A stretch of 64,000 nucleotides of DNA from Mesocentrotus franciscanus (lineage: Eukaryota > Echinodermata > Echinoidea > Camarodonta > Strongylocentrotidae): contig CP137671.1 of assembly GCA_037976565.1 (NCBI GenBank), forward strand, positions 9,997,592 to 10,061,591, read 5' to 3'. The position numbers were made by a program, and so were the translations under genes. Below are positions 46,779-57,424 of the stretch, in pieces. Positions within the stretch are counted from its first letter, which is position 1. Every line of letters begins with the position of its first letter. The notes under the pieces are model-generated. The model saw only the letters and a list, made by a program, of their open reading frames with translations, had not been told where the DNA came from and searched no databases.

Positions 46779-47018
46779 CAATGGCGGATACAGGATTCTG
46801 TTCAGGAGGGGGCACAATTTAAAACAAATATCTGACCAGTGAAATATGATAATGACAATAATAAAACGTTTTCATATCATTTAGGTAATTTCGGGGGTCG
46901 AATATTTGAGAGGGGCACAAGAACACAATTAGGAACATTTATGTGCACTCAAGGTATGGTAGATTGATTTTTAAAAGGGGGCCTTGGCCAGTTTCCCCTC
47001 CCCATAAATCCGTCACTG
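46779..47018. mobile_element. hAT-like MITE, degenerate
   Basis: Starts CAATGGCGGATACAGGATTC and ends ccataaatccgtcactg, an imperfect inverted pair of the hAT-type CAGTGGCGGATccagg terminus. The interior contains gggggcacaattt and gaggggcacaag. No intact 8-bp target duplication was found, and no transposase. Confidence 0.6.
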
Positions 47019-47059
47019 CTAGATAAATATAAAAAACCTCCACCCCCTTCCTCCCTCCC

Positions 47060-47109
47060 TTCTCCTTCTTCTTCTTATTCTTCTTCTTTTCTCTTCTTCT
47101 TCTTCTTCT

Positions 47110-47140
<31 letters not shown>

Positions 47141-47395
47141 TCCTCTCCTTTTTCTCTCTCTACTTTCTGTCTTTATATCTAGGCTATCTCTCTCTCTTTC
47201 TCTTTTTGTCTCTCTCTTCCCCTCCATATTTCTCTCCCTCTCTCTCTTTCTTTCTTTCTCTCCCTTTCTCTTTATCTCTCTCTGTGCCTCTCCCACCGCT
47301 TTCCTTCTCTTTCTCTTCCTTTCTCTCTCTCTCTATCTCTCTCTCTCCCTTTCTCTCTCTCTCTCTCTCTCCCTCTCCCTCTCTCTTCCCTACCC
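47060..47395. repeat. Pyrimidine tract: (CTT)n then (CT)n
   Basis: cttcttcttattcttcttct followed by long tctctctctc runs with ctttctttctt variants; strongly strand-asymmetric. Confidence 0.93.
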
Positions 47396-48074
47396 CTTTT
47401 CCATTGTATTCATATCACTATGGGGTAAGATACTATTTTACTCACTTCGTGTTTGTTTTTCCGTTGTCTCACAAACCAATGGCGTGTTTTTTCTTCTTCT
47501 TCTTCTTCATTTTCTTTCTTTCTCTTTTTTGTCCCCTTCTATACCCCTTTACCTCTCTGTATCTGGACTCATTATCAGTTTCACAATGGCAAATTACAGC
47601 TTCGTAAGCACACGATTTTCTTTCGACCTTTGGACTAAAAAAAAAAAACCTGATAATACGAAACGAGTTTGAATCGCGATGGAAGACTTTCACAATGTAA
47701 AGGGCATGAGTACCCTGGCGTGCACCTGCGGGTCTGCATGGTTTCGATGTTTGTGGGATTGAAAAAGCAGGTGTAAATCTAGATTCTCTTATGAACATCA
47801 CTTCGCTTGGTATATAACATAGACGATTTGTATTGTTAATGATTCGCATATAGGGAGTTGCAGTTTAGGAAGTGAAATCGATACCCTTATTTCGGGTCCG
47901 TTCTTGATGACTTAATTATCGCAGAATAATTGATGAAAATGACTCTCTGCATACGCACGAATTAAGTCAAATACATCGTTTGGTAGTTGTTAATAGGTAG
48001 GAAGATCTTGCAGGTCTGTTTCACGGGATCTTCCCTTGATTATATACTTACCATGCTTTTCTATGATATGATTC

Positions 48075-48235
48075 TAAAGAAGATGTTGATCGAGATCAGA
48101 ATCTCACTATTCAGTGTGATTTCTTTTTAATTCACACTCATGAAAAAAGAGAAATTTTGCTCTCGACTCAAAAGTCGATATTTAAAAAATCTCACTCATT
48201 ACTCTGCGTGCAACTGTGTATGCCCCCTAAAGTGT
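48075..48235. repeat. Dispersed element, copy 2
   Basis: gatcgagatcagaatctcac, aaaaaatctcactcatt and tgtatgcccc match the element at 37,088-37,225 in the same order. Confidence 0.5.
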
Positions 48236-48517
48236 TTGTGAAAAATGATTGAAAGAAGTAATTGTTAATTTGGATCGAAAGGGGGTAGAATAGTTTTATT
48301 GTTTTAAGAGGATAATATCGCAAGACAACTTGATCAACTGTCCAAGATTTAATTTCATTTTCATTCATTTATTTTATCTTTAATTTTTTTTTTTCTTTTG
48401 CAAGACATAAATCTCAATTATTCACTCGGTAGGCTACCAGCATGGATGAGGGGGTACCTGGAAATATGCCGTAAGCCAAAGCAATTTTGAATATATAAAT
48501 TACATGAATATTTTCAT

Positions 48518-48625
48518 ACCATCACGGTGACCATGATTGTGTTAGGAATGCTCCCCCCGGGCAATGGATATGGTGCACACATTATATGCAGGTTATGAAT
48601 CCGTCGAGCCAGAATTTGATGTATA
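48518..48625 (+). mobile_element. SINE fragment (3' half)
   Basis: ccatcacggtgaccatgatt, taggaatgctccccccgggc and atgaatccgtcgagcc align with 30,410-30,490 of the full-length SINE; the head and tail are missing. Confidence 0.65.
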
Positions 48626-48711
48626 AAATGAGATTTGAAGTCAGTATCAATAATTGTATGTTGAAGTCTGCATGCGCATATAACCTTATGAATGATTTAT
48701 GATCGTGAACA

Positions 48712-49330
48712 GGCTGATTTATTATAATTTTATCGGACCTAATTGTAATGAATTTGAGAAAGCTAATAATGCAATCACATCTATATTCCTACCCTGCTTA
48801 TTCATAATCATACCGGGGGGGGGGGTAATGATAGTCATATTGACTGTTATAATATGACAGTCATATGTTCCCTATATAATACAACAAATACAAAGGTCAT
48901 GATAACAACTCTCTTCATTACTTCTAGAAGTTCACGTTATACTTTACAACTTGTCTCTTCATTAACATGTGAACATTGAGAAAACGTTAAGTTGTTATCA
49001 AGAGTTACAAAGTTACAAAGTTAGAACAGGATGATTTATTAACATTTTATCGGACCTAATTGTAAGGATTTTGAGAAAGCTAATAACGCAATTACATCTG
49101 TACTCCTAGACCATGCTTATTCATAATCATACGGGGGAGGGGCGATGATAGTCATAATGACTGTTATTATACGACAATCATATGTTCCCTAATACAACAA
49201 AATACAAAGGTCATGATAACAACTCTCTTCATTACTTCTAGAAAGTTCCCATTCTACTTTACAACTTGTCTCTTCATTAACATGTGAACATTGAGAAAAG
49301 GTAGAGTTGTAATCAAGAGTTACAAAGGTC
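48712..49330. repeat. Two tandem copies of a ~317-bp unit
   Basis: Copy 1 48,712-49,028 and copy 2 49,029-49,330 share tttatcggacctaattgtaa, gagaaagctaataa, cttattcataatcatac plus a G-run, caaaggtcatgataacaact and cattaacatgtgaacattga. Divergence is modest, with G-run length and small indels. Each contains an internal inverted motif around tagtcata..gactgtta..tatgacagtca. Confidence 0.92.
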
Positions 49331-50700
49331 GTTCATTATTACATCAGTAAAATTACAAAACCACGCGTTTACACCGTGCACTTTAACACAATACAAGGCT
49401 TTAGTTAAGCGAGCGAAATTCATTTGGCCCGTTTTCAGAAAGCTGGGAAAGAAAAGTAAATAAAATTATCTTTTCTCTGTTGACTCTTTATCCTTTCGAG
49501 GCTTAATTAGCTTCGTCAGCGCCTGAGAAGTAATAACTAACTGGATCTAATTCCGTCATGACGCAAATAAAGAGCCTTTCCTTTCTTTAATCAGTTGGCG
49601 TATCCAGTAGTAGGCTTATAAAGGGCGGAGATAGTGTTCAACGCCCCCCATCATAATCATGACGTTCCCTGGGAATGTTTGCAGGTGCGAATGTTTGCAG
49701 GTACACAAAAACTACTTTTTTTATGTGTGACTCCATAAAAAGCGGATTTCCAATCTTAGAGAGTCATATAGGGACCTCTTCTTTTGAAGTGGAAATGCAT
49801 GCTCGAATAATAGTAAGCCTAATAATAATTGAATACCCTCCCAAAAGAACAATTCAACCACTTCTTTCGAATGTATTCTTCTGTATGATTTGGAGCGGGT
49901 TCAACTCTATTGCGTGCGATCCCTACAATGACTGCTAAAAATGTATTTCCATTCCCTTGCCCTTTAATAACAGGAAAGGTGAGATAAATTGTACATTTGT
50001 CATAAATATAATGGGATATATAACCCATCCCGGAACACACTGATGCTCGCTTACAATTAAACCCCTCCCTTCCTATATATCCATTTCTGGACATGCCACA
50101 GATTGACCATACTATTGCTAGGCCGATTGAAAGAAAACTGTTCCTTACTGGCTGGTATCGGGTGGTTTTTAATCCGAAAACAACATGTTGCCCACAAATT
50201 TGATGGAAAAAAATTACCTCGTGTCATGAACTGATTGTGAAAATATGTTTTATTCTTGATAGATTAAGTTTATATCTTCTCAGAATTACGTTGATAAATC
50301 TAAAGAGTCGTAAGGTTCTGCGAAGATGTAAACTTCATGTATCGAGAATAATATTGTCACAAAAATTTCACGAAAAGTGGTTGAAGAAATAATGCAACTT
50401 TAGGCAACAGTGTATTACTATTAGCCAAGGGTGGAACTGGAGAAGAAGGCAATCTTGGATTTTGCTATGACTGAAATAAATTCTCAAAATTTTAATGACA
50501 CATTGAATATTGATGGCTAAAAAGTTTTGCAAATGATTTGAGTTGAAACTAAAATGTGATATTCAGTGGATATGACTGCCGGTGTGTTTATGATTTCTCT
50601 TGGGGGGTCCAAGCAACCCATGTATTTACTGCATAATGATAGAAAATGTATTTGACTCTATTTTCAGACAGTTTCTCTAGAACGTTCATTAGCATAACTT
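49331..50700. other. No gene seen
   Basis: AT-rich; the 87- and 91-codon frames at 49.7-50.1 kb overlap on opposite strands and match nothing recognised. Confidence 0.5.
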
Positions 50701-50714
50701 CGGATTATCCACCT

Positions 50715-51019
50715 CTTCCTCCCCTCCTCTTCTTCCTCTCCCTTCTACTTCTTCTACTTCTTCTTCTTTTTTCCTTCTTCTTTTACTTTTCTTCTTCCTC
50801 TTTCATTTTTTTTTCTTCTTCTTCTTCTTCTTCTTCTTCTTCTTTTTTTTCTTCTTCTTCTTCTTCTTCTTCTTCTTCTTCTTCTTCTTCTTCTTCATCT
50901 TCTTCTTCTGCTTACTTTTATTCCTTTTCCTGTTCTTTTTTGTCTTCTTCTTTATCATCTTCTTCATCGCCGTCGTCGCCTTCTTCTTGATTCAATTCTT
51001 CTATTTCTTCTTCCCTTCC

Positions 51020-51051
<32 letters not shown>

Positions 51052-51247
51052 CTTCTTCTCATTCTTCTTCTTCTTATTATTCTTATTCTCCTCTTCCTCC
51101 TTCTTATTCTGCTTACTTTTCTTCATTTTCCTTTTCTTTTTCCTTCTTCTTTTTTATCTTCGTCATCGTGTTCTCCTCCTTCTTTTTTATCTTCGTCATC
51201 GTGTTCTCCTCCTTCTTTTTCTTCTTCTTCTTCTTTTTATTCTTCTT

Positions 51248-51278
<31 letters not shown>

Positions 51279-51462
51279 TTTTTCTTCTTTTTCTTCTTTT
51301 TGTTCCTTTTCCTGTTCTTTTTTGTCTTCTTCTTTATCATCTTCTTCATCGCCGTCGTCGCCTTCTTCTTTATTCAATTCTTCTATTTCTTCTTCCCTTC
51401 CTTCTTCTTCTTCTTCTTCTTCTTCTTCTTCTTCTTCTTCTTCTTCTTCTCATTCTTCTTCT
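50715..51462. repeat. ~750-bp (CTT)n tract with higher-order duplications
   Basis: Long cttcttctt runs. A ~100-bp segment (ttccttttcctgttctttt ... gccgtcgtcgccttcttctt) occurs at about 50,920-51,022 and again at 51,302-51,404. A 34-bp segment (atcttcgtcatcgtgttctc) is tandemly doubled at 51,148-51,215. Poly-S, poly-F and poly-L frames here are artefacts. Confidence 0.95.
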
Positions 51463-51840
51463 TATTCCGGAGAATGGGCTTAGCGCTGAGAGGCAGCTTG
51501 CACAACCTTCTCTGAATTCATCTGAATTCACTCTATTTCTTCTCATTGGATGAGTGTTGTTTTTCAAGTGTCAAGTTATTATGTGCTATAGATTCAACTA
51601 GACTGAGGTTGAGAAATTATGTTGCTGTTTGGATGATCTTTTTCCAATCTTGTATTTGGGCTTCCTTGCTGTGTGTACTATAAGTATGGTAGCCATCTTA
51701 ACACATACATGTACTTCATTAAAGGTATGTAGTCATTCAACTTCAAGCATGTGAGTACTCTAGACCAGATTTGAATGGCATATTGCTCCGGTTGTCTCAT
51801 TTCGCTCGCTGGACCACTGCTAGCACAAACGTAGCTCGTT

Positions 51841-51883
51841 CGACGTCACTACCAACCTAGCCAATCAGCTGCCATTGACGTCA
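51841..51883. promoter_or_regulatory. CRE half-site, CCAAT box and full CRE
   Basis: cGACGTCA (51,841-51,848), CCAATCAG (51,861-51,868) and TGACGTCA (51,876-51,883) within 43 bp in a locally GC-richer stretch. Resembles a compact proximal promoter, 1.1 kb upstream of the LINE, but no transcript is evident. Confidence 0.3.
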
Positions 51884-52335
51884 TATCGTATGCGGCGGCA
51901 AATATATTTTGTGAAATTATCGAAAAATTGACTATTTCTAACCGCAAACTAGTTTTATTTCTGTATGGAAACGCAGCCATTGTTATCTTGGCATGCATTC
52001 AAGTCATCAGAATAGGGTGATTTACGTCTTACATGATTCAAGAGGTCTATTTTGCAGGGAAAATATCAATTTCGTAGAAGGTTCCACTATGTTGCAGGGT
52101 GTATGCCATTGGGTATGATGTGTGAACCGGGTGTGCGGAAATGGTGTGTTGGGGAGGGAAGTGAGAGTGTTCGTGTGTATGGTAATTGTATGTGTGTCAA
52201 TGACAGATGGCTAACCATAAATCTACAATAAGGAGTAAACTGTCTTCATCACAATCCACAGATAAATATGTACCTTGAACGTACATAGCAAACGACAATC
52301 GGCGGAGCAGACGACACTTGATTGTGATTTTGTAT

Positions 52336-52361
52336 GTAGTAGTAGTAGTAGTAGTAGTAGT
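52336..52361. repeat. (AGT)n microsatellite
   Basis: About eight AGT triplets. Confidence 0.9.
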
Positions 52362-53014
52362 TGTGGTTATATTACCTGACTGCTAAGAAAGCATAAATGC
52401 TTGTTAGTAAGCTGAGATTGCTTTGCTAAATATAAAATTAAAGAACCTTTTCCATATCTTTAAACTATCATTGATATCTGATAATTAAACAGTTAGTAAA
52501 ATAAACCTACCAAACTACAAAATACATTGAAATACTTGACTGAAAGTAGGGGAGTTTGATGTGGTGCACAATTGCACCCCTCTGTAAATAATCGAATAGT
52601 CCACGGCGTGTCATGAATATTCATGTTTTTGCTTACCTACGGTGGGGGGTTTGCTGAAATGGACATAATGAACCAATCAGAACTGATCTATGGTAATTCA
52701 TGCTTGTTATCCTTGGTGTGATTGACCTATAACCTTACACTCGCGTGGCAAATTGCGTCCAAAGTTCGAGTTGTTACACATGTGTTATATAGGCAATGCA
52801 TGGCGAGCTGCTTGGCGACCTATTTTCATCAAATTACGGTGGGTGAACTTTCAAAAGTCAATGGGACATGAGGGTTTCAATGAAAGAGCTAGCGTCAACG
52901 TACGTCTGGGTGGATGTGATTTTTGTTTAAACAAAAAATGAATTTTTAACGATTTTATTGGTAAAAGTCCATAGGCTAACATGTTAGGCTGCTGGACTCT
53001 GACGATAGGGGGCG

Positions 53015-53425
53015 TTGTCCAATGAGACTAATCGGAGCTATATGGAATGTTGCAGCAGCTCCATGATCACAATGAAGCTGCACATTCTTCTATTGGTTGC
53101 CTTATTGCCATTCATTGTCTGTCCACCTGATCCTGACTGTAAAGGGATTTGGTTCACCTTTTGTAAGAAGAATGCCTGGTTGTCAGGAGGACATGTTCAA
53201 TACAAGTATGTTGGAAAAGGCATTTTGTATTATAGTAACTCATGTGCGACATTGAGAATATCTCTCTTGCTTCTCGCCGGGGATGTTCACCCTAACCCAG
53301 GCCCTCACCCCAGTAGTACTCTTAGGAGGGGTGATGAAGATACATGTAACTCAGATTATAATATAAACTTAATACCTAGCGTGGGTCAGTTTGTGTATAA
53401 AAGAGACAATCTTTTAGAGTTTTAA
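53015..53425 (+). pseudogene. LINE N-terminal segment with 2A-like motif
   Basis: 137-codon frame from an ATG. A second ATG starts MKLHILLLVALLPFIVC, signal-peptide-like, and 2A-like GDVHPNPGP lies at 53,279-53,305 after the hydrophobic ISLLLLA. 2A-like peptides (D-V/I-E-x-N-P-G-P) cause ribosome skipping between G and the last P; here the E position is H. The original frame then appears to shift, since the basic region continues in a different frame from about 53,421. Confidence 0.75.
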
Positions 53426-55179
53426 TTGTTTCAATAGTCTTCCTCATGATGTTTGGGCAACGATCTGCTCCCTTGGTTTGGGGCGGTCATGTAAATCTAA
53501 ACGGCGTGGCCGGAAATGTGGGGCTAAGGCAAAGAAAAAGAGAAACTGCTATTGTGTGTCATGAAAATTGTCCACTTTCCTCTGTGGATGCGCCCACGCC
53601 TTTATGGGCAGCAGACACTGCTCCATGCTCTAAGTCTAAAGAATGCAGACTATGTGTAGTGAACACCAGATCAGTTTGTAATAAAACATATATTGTTATA
53701 GATCACTTGATTTTATTTGATATTGACATCATGTGTCTAACTGAGACTTGGTTAACAGACACAGAAAGACATAGAAAGACAATTGGGGATTTAACCCCTC
53801 CAGGTTTTAACCTTATTCATGTACCTCGCTCCTTTCGCAGTGGTGGGGGAGTTGCCATAATACACCATTCTTCCATTGAGAGTAAATTGATATAGATGCA
53901 ACATGCTGCATCCAGTTTTGAGAGTCTGTATGAAATTTAAAGGAACAAAATCCCCTATTAAGCTTGTAGTCCTCTATCGACCACCATACAGTCAAAAGAA
54001 TAAAGTTGGTTTTAATGTGTTCCTTGAAGAATTCTCTAATTTCCTTACATCCTTGCTGTCAGTTTCAAGCAAGTTAATTATTGTAGGTGATTTTAACGTC
54101 CATTGGGATGATCCTGCAAATACAGAGAACAAGAAGTTTCGTGACTTAATTGAGTCCTTCAACTTGAAACAGTATGTAAATAAGTCAACACACGAGACTG
54201 GTCACATTATAGATTTTGTCATTACGCGCACTGATGATGAAGAGCTGATAGGTGTTCTGGAAGTATCATCATTTCTCACTGATCATGCTGCAATACACTG
54301 TAATTTGAAATTAAATAAGCCTACTAGAAATAGAAAAGTCATTTCATACAGGAAACTTAAAGCCATAGATCATGAAAAGTTGGCTGATGATTTTCTTGAG
54401 TCTAATCTTCTTGTTCATCCTTCTTCTGATGTTAATACTCTAGTTAATCAATTTGATACAAGTCGTCAGTGTATTCTAGACAAACATGCTCCTCTGACAA
54501 AGGGTATGGTAACCATACGCCCTCGAAACGTCTGGTATACATGTGACATTGCAGAAGCAAAACGCTTACGTAAACGCCTTGAGCGTCGATGGCGAGCTGA
54601 AAGAACAGACATAAATAGAAAACTTTTTACAGAGCAGCGATTCCGTGTTTGGCAGATGATAAAAGATGCCAAAACAGAATACTTGAAGGAGCAGCTGTCA
54701 AATTGCAGTGATAGTAGACAGTTTTATATAGTTATTGACAGTGCTCTACATCAAAAAAGTAAACCCAAATTGCCTGTACATACATCCCCAGTGGACCTAG
54801 TACAGAGGTTTAGTAACTTCTTTGTGTCGAAAATATCCACTATCCAGGATGAGTTAGACTCTATGCAGGCTGCTACATCCGGTAGGTTTGAACTTGAAGA
54901 ACACCACGTTTCACATACAGACATTCCACAAATGGAAAATTTTGAAATGGCCACTGATGAAGAGATCAAGAGAATTGTCTCCTCACCTACAAAGTCATGT
55001 TCATTAGATCCAATCCCAACTTGGGTGCTCAAGAAACATTTTAATTTGTTGCTGCCAGTTATCACAAAATTGTCAACATTTCTCTTGAGACTGGTCAGTT
55101 TCCTCATGATTTCAAACAGGCAATTGTCACTCCTATCCTGAAAAACCTATCACTAGACGTAGATGAATTAAAAAACTAA
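53421..55179 (+). pseudogene. LINE basic region and AP endonuclease, frameshifted
   Basis: Basic region in the third frame (53,421-53,564), endonuclease start in frame 1 (to the stop at 53,893), a short third-frame bridge (MQHAASSFESLYEI) and the rest in frame 2 (53,903-~55,065). It then returns to frame 1 before the TAA at 55,177, which replaces the Tyr of the usual NYRPVS. The catalytic-type Glu (CLTETWL), GDFN and the DH of LTDHAA are present. Confidence 0.85.
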
Positions 55180-56100
55180 AGACCTGTTTCAAACTTAAAG
55201 TTCATATCAAAGATATTGGAAAAGGCTGTGGCAGTGCGTCTTACTGACCACTTCTCAGATAATAAATTGTTTGAACCTTTCCAATCTGCATATAGGAAGG
55301 GACATGGGGTAGAAACTGCTCTTGTCAGAGTGTCAAATGATATTCTTCGTGCTGTTGATAAAAAGAAGGCTGTTTTTCTGGTATTACTCGATCTTTCATC
55401 AGCCTTTGACACTGTTGACCATGAATTATTACTGAATCGTTTCAAGTCTTTTGGCATAGGAGGGGTTGTGCTCGACTGGATAGCATCATATCTTGATAAA
55501 AGATCACAAGTTGTTAAAATCGGTGAAACTTTGTCATCTCCCGTTAGGATTCCTTTTGGTGTGCCGCAAGGGTCAGTCGTCGGGCCATTGTTTTTTAGCA
55601 TTTATTCTAGTCCTCTTGCAAAAATTGCTCATAAACATGGTGTAAGCATTCATTTGTATGCAGATGATACACAATTGTACGTTTCCTTCGACCCATCCGA
55701 CCCTGCAAGTGCAATTTCTGCCAGGCATCGTCTACAGGCTACTATAGAAGATATGGGGTCATGGATGCTCATAAATAGGTTGAAATCAAATGAGAGTAAA
55801 ACAGAGTTGCTTATAGTTACTTCTAAGTCGCAACATCAATTGATCAAGGACTGTAATATACAGATTGGTAACTCCCAGATTCGGGCTGCTCCGTCAGTTC
55901 GAAATCTCGGTGTTATATTTGACGAGAACATGTGCATGGATGCCCACTTGAAGAAGATCTGTCAATCAGTGTATTATAACATCCATAATGTTAATAGCAT
56001 TCGAAAAGTCCTTGACCATAAGTCTGCTGCTTTGCTTATACATACATTTGTTTTATCTCGATTAGATATTGGCAATGCTCTTCCATTCAATATCACTTAA
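55180..56100 (+). pseudogene. LINE reverse transcriptase domain
   Basis: Frame-1 open stretch covering RT motifs from RPVSNLKF to VLSRLDIGNAL, with the F-D-T-V-D-H, PQGSVVGP and YADD motifs intact. It is the best-preserved part of the element. A frameshift near 56,085 leads to the C-terminal segment. Confidence 0.9.
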
Positions 56101-56497
56101 TTCACGCAATCTTGACAAACTTCAACATGCTCAGAATGCAGCTGCCAGGGTTTTATCAGGGACATCTAAATATGACCATATTTCTCCTGTTCTCAAAAAG
56201 CTGCACTGGTTGCCAATCCGCAAGCGCATAGAATTCAAAATCCTTCTCCTCAAATGGAAGGCTGTAAACGGAGCAGCACCACACTATTTACAAAACCTTG
56301 TTATGCCTTATACACCAGCACGTAGCCTAAGATCATCACACCAGCATCTTCTTAAGATCCCAAAGACACGAGTAGCCTGTGGTGAAAGGGCTTTTTCATC
56401 TGCAGCACCTTGTCTTTGGAATAATTTACCATTTAATTTGAGAATCAGAACTTCCTTAGAGAACTTTAAATCCAAGCTGAAATCTTATCTTTTTTAA
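56069..56497 (+). pseudogene. LINE C-terminal segment
   Basis: Frame 2: LDKLQHAQNAAARVLSG, HISPVLKKLHWLPIRKR, ending ENFKSKLKSYLF. This is the conserved C-terminus of CR1/L2/Crack-type polyproteins, followed by the 3' UTR. Confidence 0.88.
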
Positions 56498-56628
56498 CAA
56501 TACCTGAACTTGGCACTATGACGCTCATCCGAACTTTCTCGTCCAAACTTTCTCATTCTTTCTATTTTTCTTGTGCGCCTCGGAATAGCATTGTCTAGAT
56601 AGACGGCGCTATACAAATGCCTATTATC

Positions 56629-57090
56629 AGGTGGGCTGTATATAATACAGACCACCTTATGTTTTCGTTAGAATTGCCTTTATTATTTATTCTTTATCAG
56701 GTGGCTGTATATAATACAGACCACCTTATGTTTTCGTTAGAATTGCCTTTATTATTTATCAGGTGGGCTGTATATAATACAGACCACCTTATGTTTTCGT
56801 TAGAATTGCCTTTATTATTTATCAGGTGGGCTGTATATAATACAGACCACCTTATGTTTTTGTTAAAATTGCCTTTATTTATTTATTATTTATTTATCAG
56901 GTGGGCTGTATATAATACAGACCACCTTATGTTTTTGTTAAAATTACCTTTATTTATTTATTATTTATTTATCAGGTGGGCTGTATATAATACAGACCAC
57001 CTTATGTTTCGTTAGAATTGCCTTTATTATATATTTATTTATCAGGTGGGCTGTATATAATACAGACCACCTTATGTTTTCGTTAGAATA
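56629..57090. repeat. Palindrome array 1 (7 copies)
   Basis: Units start at 56629, 56699, 56761, 56824, 56899, 56974 and 57044. Each carries AGGTGGGCTGTAT-ata-ATACAGACCACCT (12 of 14 arm positions pair), then tatgttttcgttagaattgc and an (TTTA)n spacer. Unit length is 62-75 bp because the spacer varies. The long + frame across it is not a gene. Confidence 0.97.
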
Positions 57091-57398
57091 TTTTTCTTAT
57101 TTCCAAGCACTTTTTTGTTAGCACGATAACTTAAAAATGGCTCAATCAAATGCCTTGAAATTTGGCACACATATGTATAGGCATAAGGACAAAGCAAAAT
57201 AAGGTTTTCAACCTTGACCATGACTGATGACGTCATCTAGGCGCCATTTTGTGAAAATCAACTCATGATCATATCTTCATGAGGAAAGTCATTTCCCATT
57301 CATATTTATCATGATCAAGGTCAATATCCGTCCGGTCAATTTCAGGTCAAAAAACGCGCGCGTACGCCATTATTAGCATTAGCATTTCATAAAAAGTC

Positions 57399-57424
57399 GC
57401 GCACACGCGCATGCGCGCGCGTTT
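57399..57424. repeat. Alternating purine-pyrimidine (Z-DNA-prone) segment
   Basis: cgcgcacacgcgcatgcgcg and flanks, strictly alternating. Equivalent segments at 61,540-61,562 and 63,220-63,245 in the other units. Confidence 0.8.

Larger units (their letters stand above)
53015..56628 (+). mobile_element. CR1/L2-like non-LTR retrotransposon (LINE), nearly full length, inactive
   Basis: In order: an N-terminal peptide with hydrophobic start and GDVHPNPGP; a basic patch (SKRRGRKCGAKAKKKR); an AP-type endonuclease (CLTETWL, GDFNVHWD, LTDHAA); a linker; reverse transcriptase (RPVSNLKFISKILEKA, LLDLSSAFDTVDHELL, GVPQGSVVGPLFFSIY, YADD at 55657-55668); and a C-terminal KLHWLPIRKRIEFKILLL region. It ends in a ~130-nt 3' UTR, agacggcgctatacaaatgcctatta. 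That 3' end is typical of L2/CR1-type elements. At least six frame changes and a TAA at 55177 make it dead. The 5' end is uncertain and may lie left of 53,015. The right end abuts the palindrome array. Confidence 0.93.

Noticed and set aside
50646..51553. Overlapping 114-188 codon frames (poly-S, poly-F, poly-L)
   Set aside because: All arise from the (CTT)n tract read in different frames.
56617..57015. 132-codon frame of repeated RWAVYNTDHLMFSLELPL
   Set aside because: Translation of the palindrome array; unit spacing varies and breaks the frame in other copies.
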